The notes under the pieces are model-generated. The model was not told where the DNA came from. It worked only from the letters and a program-made list of their open reading frames with translations, and did no database searches. A stretch of DNA of 64,000 nucleotides. It comes from Lapillicoccus jejuensis. GTDB lineage: Bacteria; Actinomycetota; Actinomycetes; Actinomycetales; Dermatophilaceae. Shown piece after piece: positions 34,801-43,281 of the stretch. Every line of letters begins with the position of its first letter. Position 1 is the first letter of the stretch. Location: positions 3,844,001 through 3,908,000 of the forward strand of contig NZ_VFMN01000001.1 in NCBI RefSeq assembly GCF_006715055.1. The letters are read 5' to 3'. Position numbers and translations under genes: made by a program.

Positions 34801-35564
34801 CCGCCCCCTCCGCGGGCGTTGACCCGCTCGAGGCCTTCGCCACGCTCGACACCGGCCGGGCATCCCGCCGCGGCTACCCGGAGGCCGTCTTCTGCGAGGG
34901 CAAGACGCCCGAGCAGGTCGGGGCGATCGCCGCCCGGCTGCGCGACGAGGACGCCGTCTCGCTCTTCACCCGCGCCTCGCCGGCGCACGCGGAGGCGGTG
35001 CTCGAGGCCCTGCCCGGGGCGTCGTACGACGTGGCGGCGCGGCTGCTCGCCTGGCCCCCCGAGCCCCCGGCCCCGACCGGTGGTCTCGTCGTCGTCGCGT
35101 GCGCGGGGACGTCCGACCTGCCGGTCGCCCGCGAGGCCGCGACGACGGCCCGCTACCTCGGCCGGCCGGTCGAGGAGGTCGTCGACGTCGGGGTCGCGGG
35201 CCTGCACCGGGTGCTCGCACGCCTGCCGCTGCTGCGCTCGGCGCGGGCGATCGTCGTCGCGGCCGGGATGGACGGCGCGCTGCCCAGCGTCGTCGCCGGG
35301 CTGGTGTCGGCGCCGGTCGTCGCCGTGCCGACGTCGGTGGGGTACGGCGCCGCGTTCGGCGGGGTCGCACCGCTGCTGACGATGCTCAACGCCTGCGCCC
35401 CCGGGGTGGCGGTCGTCAACATCGACAACGGGTACGGCGCCGGCCACCTCGCCGCCCAGATCGCCGCCGACCCCCGCGAATCGGATTCGGCCCGCTCGGC
35501 TCGAGTCACGACGGGAGCCGAGTCCCGCGAATCCGATTCGAGTGGCTCACCGGAGGAGGCGTGA
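34797..35564 (+). CDS. larB: LarB, nicotinate adenine dinucleotide carboxylase/hydrolase
   Basis: 255 residues, PurE-like fold in the C-terminal part. LarB carboxylates NaAD at C5 and cleaves it, the first step of nickel-pincer cofactor synthesis. Family features are the early GYPEAVFCEGKTPEQV, VVACAGTSDLPVAREA (near 100) and the PTSVGYGAAFGGVAPLL / NIDNGYGAG ending. The last 28 residues (from RESDSARSARV) are encoded by a palindromic repeat element (35476-35540) and are foreign to the family; the protein proper should end near AAQIAAD. Overlaps larE and larC by four bases each. Confidence 0.92.
   Translation: MTAPSAGVDPLEAFATLDTGRASRRGYPEAVFCEGKTPEQVGAIAARLRDEDAVSLFTRASPAHAEAVLEALPGASYDVAARLLAWPPEPPAPTGGLVVVACAGTSDLPVAREAATTARYLGRPVEEVVDVGVAGLHRVLARLPLLRSARAIVVAAGMDGALPSVVAGLVSAPVVAVPTSVGYGAAFGGVAPLLTMLNACAPGVAVVNIDNGYGAGHLAAQIAADPRESDSARSARVTTGAESRESDSSGSPEEA
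35476..35540. repeat. Palindromic repeat family A, copy inside larB
   Basis: Begins GCGAATCGGATTCGG, the same as the units at 8416 and 8491, and ends CGAATCCGATTCG, giving 13-base inverted ends; CGGCTC and GAGCCG pair in the middle. It is read in frame through the 3' end of larB. Confidence 0.75.
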
Positions 35565-36889
35565 GCGCCCTTCGGCACGGCTGGGTCGACGCGTCCGCCG
35601 GGGTCGCCGGCGACATGCTCCTCGCGGCCCTGCTCGACGCCGGCGCCTCGCTGGACGCCGTACGAGACGCCGTGGAGGCGGTGCTCCCGGGCGCGGTCCG
35701 GCTGACGTCGCAGCCGGTGCAGCGCTGCGGCCTGCGGGCCCTCCTGCTCGACGTCGACGCGCTCGAGCCCAGCCCCCCGCACCGACGCCTCGCCGACCTG
35801 CTCGCGCTGCTCGACGCGGCCGATCTCGCCGAGGCGGTCCGTGCGTCGGCGGCGGCGACCTTCCGCGCCCTCGCCGAGGCGGAGGCCGCCGTCCACGGCA
35901 CGGGGGTCGAGGAGGTCCACTTCCACGAGGTCGGCGCCCTCGACTCGGTCGCCGACGTCGTCGGAGTGTGCGCCGCGGTCCACGACCTCGGCCTGACGTC
36001 GCTGAGCGCCGGACCGGTGGCGCTGGGGCACGGCCGGATGCGCGCCGCCCACGGCGACCTCCCGGTCCCCGGCCCGGCCGTCACCGAGCTCGCGCGCGGC
36101 TGGGTCGTCGAGGCGGGCGGCCCCGGGGAGCGCGCCACCCCGACCGGTCTCGCGCTCGTGCGCACGCTCGCCACCGCGTGCGAGCCGCTCCCCCGCCTCG
36201 TCGTCGACGCCGTCGGCACCGGCGCCGGCCACCGCGACGACCCCGACCGGCCCAACGTCACCCGTGTCGTCGTCGGCGCCCGGGTCGGCACCGGTACGGA
36301 CTCGACGCAGCGTCATGCCGCTCGACGCCCTCTGCACCCTGCGTCAAGCGGCTCGACGCTGCGTCAAGTCCACCCGCAGGAGGCCGTGCAGCTCGAGGCG
36401 AACGTCGACGACCTCGACCCCCGGGTCTGGCCGACCGTGCTCGCCGCCCTGCTCGACGCCGGCGCCGACGACGCCTGGCTCGTGCCGGTCGTCATGAAGA
36501 AGGGCCGACCCGCCCACACCCTGTGCGCCCTCGTCGACCCCGACCGCGCCGACGCGGTCCGCGCCGCCGTGGTCGCCCACACGACGACCTTCGGCGTGCG
36601 CGAGCACCCCGTCACCAAGCACCCGCTCGCCCGCGGCTGGGTCGACGTCGCCGTCGACGGCCACCCCGTCGCGGTCAAGGTCGCCCACGCGGACGGGCTC
36701 GTCGTGCGCGCCACCCCCGAGTTCGACGTCGTGGCCGCCGTCGCCGCCGCGACCGGGCACCCGGTGCTCGACGTCCTCGACACCGCCCACGCCGCCGCCC
36801 ACCGCGGCGGCGTCCGCGCCGGCGCCCCCGTCCCCGAGGCGCTGCGCGACGCCGTACGCCGCCCCGACCCCACCGAGGAGCCCCTGTGA
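35561..36889 (+). CDS. larC: Nickel insertion protein LarC
   Basis: 442 residues in one uninterrupted frame. LarC is the CTP-dependent cyclometallase that puts nickel into the pincer cofactor. Motifs: WVDASAGVAGDMLLAALLDAG at the start (split: WVDASAGVAGDM), HFHEVGALDSVADVVG (near 115-130), GPGERATPTGLALV, and in the second half LEANVDDLDPRVWP and PVVMKKGRPAHTL. In Lactobacillus the two halves are joined by a programmed frameshift; here none is needed. The linker (residues about 246-270) is encoded by a 74-base palindromic insertion (36298-36371) and should be a disordered loop. Confidence 0.93.
   Translation: MSALRHGWVDASAGVAGDMLLAALLDAGASLDAVRDAVEAVLPGAVRLTSQPVQRCGLRALLLDVDALEPSPPHRRLADLLALLDAADLAEAVRASAAATFRALAEAEAAVHGTGVEEVHFHEVGALDSVADVVGVCAAVHDLGLTSLSAGPVALGHGRMRAAHGDLPVPGPAVTELARGWVVEAGGPGERATPTGLALVRTLATACEPLPRLVVDAVGTGAGHRDDPDRPNVTRVVVGARVGTGTDSTQRHAARRPLHPASSGSTLRQVHPQEAVQLEANVDDLDPRVWPTVLAALLDAGADDAWLVPVVMKKGRPAHTLCALVDPDRADAVRAAVVAHTTTFGVREHPVTKHPLARGWVDVAVDGHPVAVKVAHADGLVVRATPEFDVVAAVAAATGHPVLDVLDTAHAAAHRGGVRAGAPVPEALRDAVRRPDPTEEPL
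36298..36371. repeat. 74-bp palindromic element inserted in larC (repeat family B)
   Basis: Two 30-base arms (36298-36327 and 36342-36371) match at 26 positions when one is reverse-complemented, around a 14-base spacer. The core GACGCAGCGTC is itself a palindrome. It is unrelated in sequence to the family A element. It sits exactly in the linker between the two LarC domains and keeps the reading frame. Confidence 0.75.
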
Positions 36890-38172
36890 CCACCACCGCC
36901 CGCACGACCCTGCGCACCGTCGGCGGCGCCGACGGCGTGCTCGACGCGGACACCCTCACGGCGTTCGTCACCGACGCCCTGGCCGCGGAGGACCTCGACG
37001 GCCGGCGGGTCACCCTCGTCGTCCCCGACGGCACCCGCAGCTGCCCGCTGCCGCTGCTGCTGCGCGCGATCCACTCCGCCGTGCACGGCCGGGTCGCGTC
37101 GCTCACCGTCCTCGTCGCGCTCGGCACCCACGCGGCGATGGACGACGCCGCCCTCGCCCGCCACCTCGGGTACGAGGACGCCGGCCTGGGCAGCGTCTTC
37201 CCCGGAATGCAGGTCCGGAACCACGAGTGGTGGGACCCGCAGGCGATGACGACCGTCGGCGTCGTCGACGCCGCCACCGTCAGCCGGCTCTCCGAGGGTC
37301 GCCTGCACGAGTCCGTCGACGTCGTCGTCAACCGGCTCGTCGTCGACACCGACGTGACGATCCTGCTCGGCCCGGTCTTCCCGCACGAGGTCGTCGGCTT
37401 CTCCGGCGGCAACAAGTACGTCGTCCCCGGCGTCGCGGGCCAGCGGATCATCGACTTCTCGCACTGGCTGGGCGCGCTCATCACCAGCGCCGACATCATC
37501 GGCACCCGCGGCACGACGCCCGTCCGCGCCCTCATCGACGAGGCGGTGGGCATGCTGCCGAGCCGGCGCCTCGCCCTCTGCCTCGTCGTCCGGTCCGGGC
37601 ACACCGACGACGGGACCGGCGTCCACTCGCTCGCCTTCGGAACGCCCGAGGAGGCCTGGGCCGCCGCCGCCGACGTCTCCGCCCGGACCCACGTGCGCTA
37701 CCTCGACGCCCCCGTCAAGCGGGTCCTGTCGATCATGCCGAGCAAGTACGCCGACATGTGGACCGGCGCCAAGGGCTTCTACAAGGTCGAGCCGGTCGTC
37801 GCGGACGGCGGCCAGGTCGTCGTCTTCGCGCCGCACATCACGCAGATCTCGCAGATGCACCCGGCCATCGAGGAGATCGGGTACCACTGCCGCGACTACT
37901 TCACGCAGCAGTGGGACCGGTTCCGGGACCGGCACTGGGGCGACCTCGCCCACTCCACCCACCTCTTCGGCGCCGGCACCTGGGACCCGGTGCACGGTGA
38001 GCGCGGCCGCGTCACGGTGACCCTCGCGACCGGCATCCCCGAGGACGTCGTGCGCGCCGTCAACCTCGATCACCTCGACCCGGCCCTGGTCGACGTCGCG
38101 GCCTGGGAGCAGGACCCCGACACCCTCGTCGTCCACGACGCGGGCGAGGTGCTGCACCGCCTGCGCGGCTGA
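36886..38172 (+). CDS. larA: LarA-family nickel-pincer 2-hydroxyacid racemase/epimerase
   Basis: 428 residues. In lactate racemase LarA the cofactor is bound to Lys184 and nickel to His200, with His174 nearby. The same pattern is seen here as His167, Lys177 and His193 in PHEVVGFSGGNK and IIDFSHW, with the exact 10 and 16 residue spacings. DGTRSCPLP (Arg51) and ALGTHA (His82) are candidate substrate and acid/base residues. LarA homologues act on lactate, malate, gluconate and other 2-hydroxyacids. The neighbouring uronate operon suggests a sugar acid, but this is inference. Translation is coupled to larC (GTGA). Confidence 0.9.
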   Translation: MTTTARTTLRTVGGADGVLDADTLTAFVTDALAAEDLDGRRVTLVVPDGTRSCPLPLLLRAIHSAVHGRVASLTVLVALGTHAAMDDAALARHLGYEDAGLGSVFPGMQVRNHEWWDPQAMTTVGVVDAATVSRLSEGRLHESVDVVVNRLVVDTDVTILLGPVFPHEVVGFSGGNKYVVPGVAGQRIIDFSHWLGALITSADIIGTRGTTPVRALIDEAVGMLPSRRLALCLVVRSGHTDDGTGVHSLAFGTPEEAWAAAADVSARTHVRYLDAPVKRVLSIMPSKYADMWTGAKGFYKVEPVVADGGQVVVFAPHITQISQMHPAIEEIGYHCRDYFTQQWDRFRDRHWGDLAHSTHLFGAGTWDPVHGERGRVTVTLATGIPEDVVRAVNLDHLDPALVDVAAWEQDPDTLVVHDAGEVLHRLRG

Positions 38173-38200
38173 GGGCGACCGGGCGCGACCTGCCGCGACG

Positions 38201-38830
38201 TCAGGCGTGCGAGGCCTCGCGCGCCTTGTCCTGCCGGTGCTCGCGCACCTTCCACACCACGACCGCGAGCACGACGACGAGCACGACGACCGCGGCCGCA
38301 CCCTTGCCGAACGTGCCCTCGACCTGCTTGTACGACGCCCCGGCCGCGTAGCCGATCCCGACGACGACGCAGCTCCAGGCGATGCCGCCGGCCGCGTTGA
38401 AGGCGAGGAAGGTTGGGTAGTGCATCTTCGAGGTCCCCGCCAGCGCCGGCATGACGGCGCGGAAGAACGCGGTCCAGCGGCCGAGGAAGACGGCCCAGCC
38501 GCCGCGGCGGCGCAGAAAGTCCTGGGCCCGCTCGATCCCGCTCTTGCGCTTCTCCAGCACCTTCCACCGCAGGATCCGCGGGCCGAGGTGCCGGCCCACC
38601 TCGAACCCGACCGTGTCGCCGAGGATCGCCGCGGCGATGACCGTCAGCCCGACCGCCCACAGCGGGGCGTGCCCCTCGTGGGCGGCGACGCCCCCGAGGA
38701 CGGCGGCGGTCTCGCCGGGCAGGACGAACCCGACGAACAGCGCGTCCTCCGCGAAGACGACGAGCCCGACGATCAGCAGCACCGACCAGGTCGGCGCGTT
38801 GAGGATGGGGTCGAGGATGGAGGAGAGCAC
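38201..38830 (-). CDS. DedA-family membrane protein
   Basis: 209 residues with four to five hydrophobic segments. Family signatures are the FVGFVLPGETAAVLGG segment near residue 33 and the arginine-rich FLGRWTAFFRAVMPALAG near 118, with GDTVGFEVGRHLG between. DedA proteins flip undecaprenyl phosphate or phospholipids across the membrane; which one applies here cannot be told. It converges with larA, 28 bases apart. A TACGCT -10 box ends six bases before the GTG, so it should be leaderless. Confidence 0.9.
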   Translation of the reverse strand: MLSSILDPILNAPTWSVLLIVGLVVFAEDALFVGFVLPGETAAVLGGVAAHEGHAPLWAVGLTVIAAAILGDTVGFEVGRHLGPRILRWKVLEKRKSGIERAQDFLRRRGGWAVFLGRWTAFFRAVMPALAGTSKMHYPTFLAFNAAGGIAWSCVVVGIGYAAGASYKQVEGTFGKGAAAVVVLVVVLAVVVWKVREHRQDKAREASHA

Positions 38831-38836
38831 CCGACG

Positions 38837-38842
38837 AGCGTA
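38837..38842 (-). promoter_or_regulatory. Probable -10 box of the dedA gene (leaderless)
   Basis: TACGCT on the minus strand, six bases before the GTG at 38830. Next to it, at 38849-38864, lies a perfect 16-base palindrome GACGCCGTACGGCGTC. Confidence 0.5.
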
Positions 38843-38929
38843 GACAACGACGCCGTACGGCGTCCTGTACGACGCCTCCCGCCACCCCGCTCCGGCCGCC
38901 CACCCAAGGTTTTCTCAACCCCCCGTTCC

Positions 38930-38935
38930 TAGCGT
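38930..38935 (+). promoter_or_regulatory. Probable -10 box of the multicopper oxidase operon
   Basis: TAGCGT at 38930-38935, about 74 bases before the GTG; a GAGAGGAG ribosome site follows at 38996-39003. No copper-regulator operator was recognised. Confidence 0.4.
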
Positions 38936-39009
38936 CCTCGCAACGACGTCCGGCCGGCGGTCTGCGGGTCCAGCGCACCGCCCCGGGTCGTGCCAGAGAG
39001 GAGCACGGC

Positions 39010-41205
39010 GTGGAGTCACATCTGCAGGAGGACCGGGGCGGCGGCGGGGTGGCGCGGCGCACGCTGCTGCGCGTGGGCGCGGCGGCCGGCCTCGTCACCG
39101 CGGCCGGCGTGGGCCGCACGCTCGTCGTGCCGGGGCTGGAGCAGCAGGGGCTGCTCTCGGCGGACGGCACCTTCGAGGCGGCCTCGATCGCGGTGGGCGA
39201 CGCGGCCCTCTACGTGGAGGCGTTCCCCACGAGCCCGCTCATCCTCACCCCGTTCTCCGACGCGCTGACCATCCCCAAGGCGCTGCGCCCGCAGGCGATG
39301 CTCGACGTGCAGTCGTGGGCGCAGCCCCCCGGTCCGGGCCCGGGGCAGCAGAACTCGATGCGCAACCAGCAGCACCAGATGTGGTGCCCCCCGGGCCAGA
39401 CTCCCGTGGACCCGCTGGTCTACAAGCTCGAGCTGCTCGTTCGGCCGCACTCGTTCACCACCTCGCAGGTGCTGCCCATCAACAGCTCGGGCCTGCCGAC
39501 GACGTCGTACGACGCCTTCGGGAAGGTCTACGCCAAGGGCACCGTCCGGACGCTCCCGCCGAGCACGATCTACGGCTTCAACGGGGTCTTCCCCGGGCCG
39601 ATGATCAACGCCGAGTACGGCCGCCCGGTCCTGCTGCGGTTCGTCAACCGGCTCGACGAGAACCCGTACGGCCTCGACCGGCAGGACTTCGGCGCGCCCG
39701 ACTGGACGTTCCTCACCCACCTGCACAACGCGCACACGGCGCCCGAGAGCGACGGCAACCCGCACTACTCGATGCGCTACGGGCCGCAGGGGCGCGGCTA
39801 CGCGCCGCAGACCTGGGTCGACAACCTCTACCTCAACTGGCCCGCCGGCGGGGACAGCCGCGAGAAGCAGAGCTTCTTCTGGTTCCACGACCACCGGATG
39901 GACCAGACCGGCTCCAACGTCTACAAGGGTCTCGTCGGGCTCTACCCGATCTACGACCGCGAGAACGCGATGGACATGGGCGACGAGACCCAGGGTCTGC
40001 GCCTGCCCGGCGTCCGCACCGACAACGGCGACGGCAGCTTCGACGTCCAGTACGACGTCCCCCTGGCCTTCTACGACGTCCGCCTGGATGACGGCGTGAC
40101 CACGCACAAGGACGCGCACGACGGCGACTTCCCTGACGCGAAGAACCCCCGGACGCACCCCGAGTGGTGGGGCAAGTCGTTCTTCCGTCACTTCCCGAAC
40201 CACGGCTTCGTGGGAGACATCTTCACGGTCAACGGCACGGCCTACCCCGTCATGGAGGTCAAGCGGCGCAAGTACCGCTTCCGCTTCCTCGACTGCTCCA
40301 TCGCCCGCATCTACGAGTTCAAGCTGATGAGCTCGACCCAGGGCCCGAAGTCGGCGGCGTCGCTGGGCCTCACCGGCAACGAGCTGCAGGGGCAGTACCG
40401 CATCCCGGACGGGCAGCAGTGCATGAAGTTCACGCAGATCGCGGCCGACGGCGGTCTGCTGCCGGCGCCGGTGGTGCGGGACTCGTTCGAGCTGTGGCCC
40501 GCCAAGCGGCGCGAGGTGATCATCGACTTCACGAAGTACATGGACGGGACCCCGACGACCAAGGGCGACGTCATCTACCTCACCGACGTCATGAAGATGC
40601 CGGACGGCCGGATGTGGTCGAACAGCTCGCGCTTCTCCCCCGACCCCAAGTACAAGGTGCCGGTGCTGAAGTTCGTCATCGGCGACGACGCCCCGGACGA
40701 CAGCCAGATCCCCACGAGGATGCGCGACCTGCCCCCGCTGCCGAGCAACTGGCAGAGCATGCTGGCCAACCGGCTCGTCTTCGAGGTGCAGCGCGGGTCC
40801 GGCGGCGGCGAGATCGAGTGGCTCATCAACGGCAAGCCGTTCGACCCGACCAGCGTCGCGACCAGCCTGAAGAACCCGGCCGGTCTCACGCCGCTCGCGC
40901 AGCAGAAGAAGAACAGCTTCAACCTGTGGGAGATCCGCAACGGCGGCGGCGGCTGGGTGCACCCGTTCCACCTGCACATGGAGGAGCACCGCACCGTCAT
41001 GCGCAACGGCAAGGACGTCACGGCGGCCGGCACCCCGGCTCACCCCGACGACGTGGCACGCGAGGACCTCGTCGCCCTCGACCCGAGCGAGTCGGTCATC
41101 ATCTACCGCGGGTTCCGCGACTTCGTCGGGCCGTACGTCGCGCACTGCCACAACCTCGCCCACGAGGACCACGCCATGATGTTCGGGTGGGAGATCACGC
41201 CGTGA
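39010..41205 (+). CDS. Tat-exported multicopper oxidase, 731 aa
   Basis: Long for a CueO/bilirubin-oxidase-like enzyme (about 500). A twin-arginine-type start (ARRTLLRVGAAAGLV) suggests Tat export. All four copper blocks are present: HLHNAH (near 238), FWFHDHR (near 293), HPFHLHMEEH (near 656) and HCHNLAHEDHAMM (near 716), giving a type 1 and a trinuclear site; the Met after the last block is the likely axial ligand. It may oxidise copper, manganese, phenols or bilirubin-like pigments. The inserted regions around 50-150 are unusual. Its stop overlaps the next gene (GTGA). Confidence 0.92.
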   Translation: MESHLQEDRGGGGVARRTLLRVGAAAGLVTAAGVGRTLVVPGLEQQGLLSADGTFEAASIAVGDAALYVEAFPTSPLILTPFSDALTIPKALRPQAMLDVQSWAQPPGPGPGQQNSMRNQQHQMWCPPGQTPVDPLVYKLELLVRPHSFTTSQVLPINSSGLPTTSYDAFGKVYAKGTVRTLPPSTIYGFNGVFPGPMINAEYGRPVLLRFVNRLDENPYGLDRQDFGAPDWTFLTHLHNAHTAPESDGNPHYSMRYGPQGRGYAPQTWVDNLYLNWPAGGDSREKQSFFWFHDHRMDQTGSNVYKGLVGLYPIYDRENAMDMGDETQGLRLPGVRTDNGDGSFDVQYDVPLAFYDVRLDDGVTTHKDAHDGDFPDAKNPRTHPEWWGKSFFRHFPNHGFVGDIFTVNGTAYPVMEVKRRKYRFRFLDCSIARIYEFKLMSSTQGPKSAASLGLTGNELQGQYRIPDGQQCMKFTQIAADGGLLPAPVVRDSFELWPAKRREVIIDFTKYMDGTPTTKGDVIYLTDVMKMPDGRMWSNSSRFSPDPKYKVPVLKFVIGDDAPDDSQIPTRMRDLPPLPSNWQSMLANRLVFEVQRGSGGGEIEWLINGKPFDPTSVATSLKNPAGLTPLAQQKKNSFNLWEIRNGGGGWVHPFHLHMEEHRTVMRNGKDVTAAGTPAHPDDVAREDLVALDPSESVIIYRGFRDFVGPYVAHCHNLAHEDHAMMFGWEITP

Positions 41206-42353
41206 CCGCCGTGCTGCCCACCCACGGGGGTCCCACCCGGCCGACCGCCGACCCGGCCACCACCCACCCGGCCACCACCCACCCGGTCACCACCACCCGC
41301 TCGGGCGTCTCGGACGTCCCGGGGGCGGTGCCGTGGGCGACGGTGCTCGTCGCGGCCGTCGTGCTCGGGGCGGCCGACCTGTGGTGGGTCCTCGTCCTGC
41401 GGGGAGCCGTCGGGTTCATCCAGCGGGCCCGCTCACCCTTCACGGTGTGGGCGACCGAGGTCGTGCTGTGGCTGCCGCTCGTCGCCCTCGGCGTCCTGCT
41501 GGGCCTGACCGCGGCCCAGCGGGTCGCCGCGCACCGTCGCGGCGCCTCCGTCGCCGCGGTCGGCGGCATGGTCGCCGGGGCGTCGGCCGCCGGGGTCGCG
41601 CTGCTCGCGGTCCAGGCCGTCTACGACACGGCGCTCCAGCGGGGGCAGGTGAGCGAGATGTCGTCGATGGTCGGCAAGGGCTGCGACGCGGCCTGCGTCC
41701 AGCGCCAGCTCGACTCGGTGGCCGGCCTGCAGCTGCGCGCCTTCGGTGTCGGGGTGGCTCTCGTCGTCGTCACCAACGTCGTCCTCGCCACGTGGCTGTG
41801 GGCGGCGGCCGGCGGCCGGCTCCGGCTCACGGGCCCGGCCACGACCGCGACGGCGCCCGACACCGTGCTGCGTCGGGGCCTCGCCGCCACGCTCGCCGGC
41901 ACGGCCGCGATCCACCTCGCCGTCGTCCCCGAGCACCTGGAGGAGTGGCCGGCCGCCGGGGCCTTCTTCCTCGTCCTGGCCACCGTCGAGCTGCTCGCGG
42001 CCGCCGCGGTCCTGCGACGGCTGCGGGGCGACCTCCTCGTGGTCGTCGCCGTCTCGGTGGTCCCCCTCGTCGTGTGGCTGGTCTCGCGGACCATGGGTCT
42101 GCCGATCGGCCCGGAGCCCGGGGCCACGGAGGCGGTCGGCCCGGCCGACGTCGTCAGCTGCCTGCTCGAGCTCGGCTCGCTGCTCCTCGTGGGGCTGCTG
42201 GTGACGGCCGCGCCCCGCCCCGAGGCTCCCCACCGCGCGACCTCGGGCCGGGTCCTCGTCCTCGCGGTGGCGGTCACCACCGTCGTCGGGCTGTCGTGGA
42301 CCGGCATCCCCTGGCTCGACGCCATCGGGGTGGTCGGGGGCGGCGGCCACTAG
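41202..42353 (+). CDS. Polytopic membrane protein of unknown function, coupled to the multicopper oxidase
   Basis: 383 residues. After a Pro/Thr/His-rich start that contains a short tandem repeat (15 bases repeated at 41253 and 41268, with a partial third copy to 41294, giving THPAT repeats), about nine hydrophobic segments follow. A loop with two close cysteines (GCDAACVQRQ, near 165) could be outside the cell. I do not recognise the family. The GTG overlap with the oxidase stop means the two are made together, so it may anchor, mature or exchange electrons with the oxidase (inference). Confidence 0.75.
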   Translation: MTAVLPTHGGPTRPTADPATTHPATTHPVTTTRSGVSDVPGAVPWATVLVAAVVLGAADLWWVLVLRGAVGFIQRARSPFTVWATEVVLWLPLVALGVLLGLTAAQRVAAHRRGASVAAVGGMVAGASAAGVALLAVQAVYDTALQRGQVSEMSSMVGKGCDAACVQRQLDSVAGLQLRAFGVGVALVVVTNVVLATWLWAAAGGRLRLTGPATTATAPDTVLRRGLAATLAGTAAIHLAVVPEHLEEWPAAGAFFLVLATVELLAAAAVLRRLRGDLLVVVAVSVVPLVVWLVSRTMGLPIGPEPGATEAVGPADVVSCLLELGSLLLVGLLVTAAPRPEAPHRATSGRVLVLAVAVTTVVGLSWTGIPWLDAIGVVGGGGH

Positions 42354-42496
42354 ACCGGGAGCACGCACCTCGCCGCGGGACGCACCGGTCCTGTGCCAAG
42401 GTGTTGCCTGCGGCTGCGGCTCGCCCCCGGCCCCTCGCCCGAGAGGCCCGGCAGGCCCGAGAGGCCCGAGCCGCGCAGCAGGAGGAGCCCGACACC

Positions 42497-43093
42497 GTGT
42501 CCATGACCCGGATGAGCATCCCGGAGCGCTACCGCACGGCGGCCGCGGGGTTCACGCAGCGCGTCGAGGGGACGCGCGACTGGGACGCCCCGACCCCCGT
42601 GGCGCAGTGGCGGGCCCGCGACGTCGTCGACCACCTCGTCACCTGGCTGCCGGGCCTGCTCCGCACCGCCTCGACGGTCCGGCTCTCCCCGGTCGCCTCG
42701 GCGCAGGACGATCCCGTCCAGGCGTGGCGCGAGCTCGACGCCCAGGTAGCGGCGCTGCTCGGCGACCCGGCGACCGCGGAGCTCGTCCTGCGCAACCAGT
42801 ACGTCGGACCGATGCCGGTCCCCGTCGCGGTCGACCAGCTCTTCACCCCGGACGTCGTCTTCCACACGTGGGACCTGGCCCGGGCCACCGGGCAGGACGA
42901 CACCCTGGACGAGCAGTTCATCGCCCGCGCTTACGCGGGGATGGTGCAGAACGCCGAGATGATCCGTGGCTCGGGTCAGTTCGGCGAGCAGCAGCCGGTC
43001 CCCGACGACGCGACGACCCAGGAGCGGTTCTTCGCCTTCATCGGGCGGGACCCGCGGTTCCGGCCGGATCCCGGCCGGCCGGCTCGGCCGTGA
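42497..43093 (+). CDS. DinB-like / maleylpyruvate isomerase N-terminal family protein (TIGR03086 type)
   Basis: 198 residues. Helical-bundle protein of the mycothiol-dependent maleylpyruvate isomerase/DinB superfamily: WRARDVVDHLVTWLPGLL near 35-52 supplies the first metal His, and DVVFHTWDLARATGQ near 120-135 the typical FHxWDLARAxG motif. Members bind a metal and often use mycothiol, but the reaction here is unknown. The GTG at 42497 follows GGAGGAG by nine bases; an ATG two codons later is an equal alternative. It stands alone before the tRNA gene. Confidence 0.8.
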   Translation: MSMTRMSIPERYRTAAAGFTQRVEGTRDWDAPTPVAQWRARDVVDHLVTWLPGLLRTASTVRLSPVASAQDDPVQAWRELDAQVAALLGDPATAELVLRNQYVGPMPVPVAVDQLFTPDVVFHTWDLARATGQDDTLDEQFIARAYAGMVQNAEMIRGSGQFGEQQPVPDDATTQERFFAFIGRDPRFRPDPGRPARP

Positions 43094-43124
43094 CCGGCGT
43101 GCCCGGCAGTGCTCTCGTGGAGGG

Positions 43125-43198
43125 TGGACGTGAAGGGACTCGAACCCCTGACCTCTCGCGTGTGAAGCGAACGCTCTAACCAACTGAGCTACACGTCC
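43125..43198 (-). tRNA. tRNA-Val (anticodon CAC)
   Basis: Read on the minus strand it starts GGACGTG and ends CACGTCC plus discriminator A, a perfect seven-pair acceptor stem. The D arm AGCTCAGTTGGTTAGAGC, the anticodon loop TTCACAC between TTCGC/GCGAG arms, and the T arm with GTTCGAGTCC are all normal. CCA is not encoded. Confidence 0.96.
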
Positions 43199-43281
43199 GG
43201 ACGTCGTACGGCGCCCCGCAGGGCGGCTCGCGACGGAGCCTCACGATAGCGAACCGCCCACCCCGCGCCCTAATCGGGAGG

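Noticed and set aside
35561-36889. Programmed frameshift in larC
   Set aside because: Both domains are in one continuous frame here; the palindromic linker keeps frame and no slippery site is needed.
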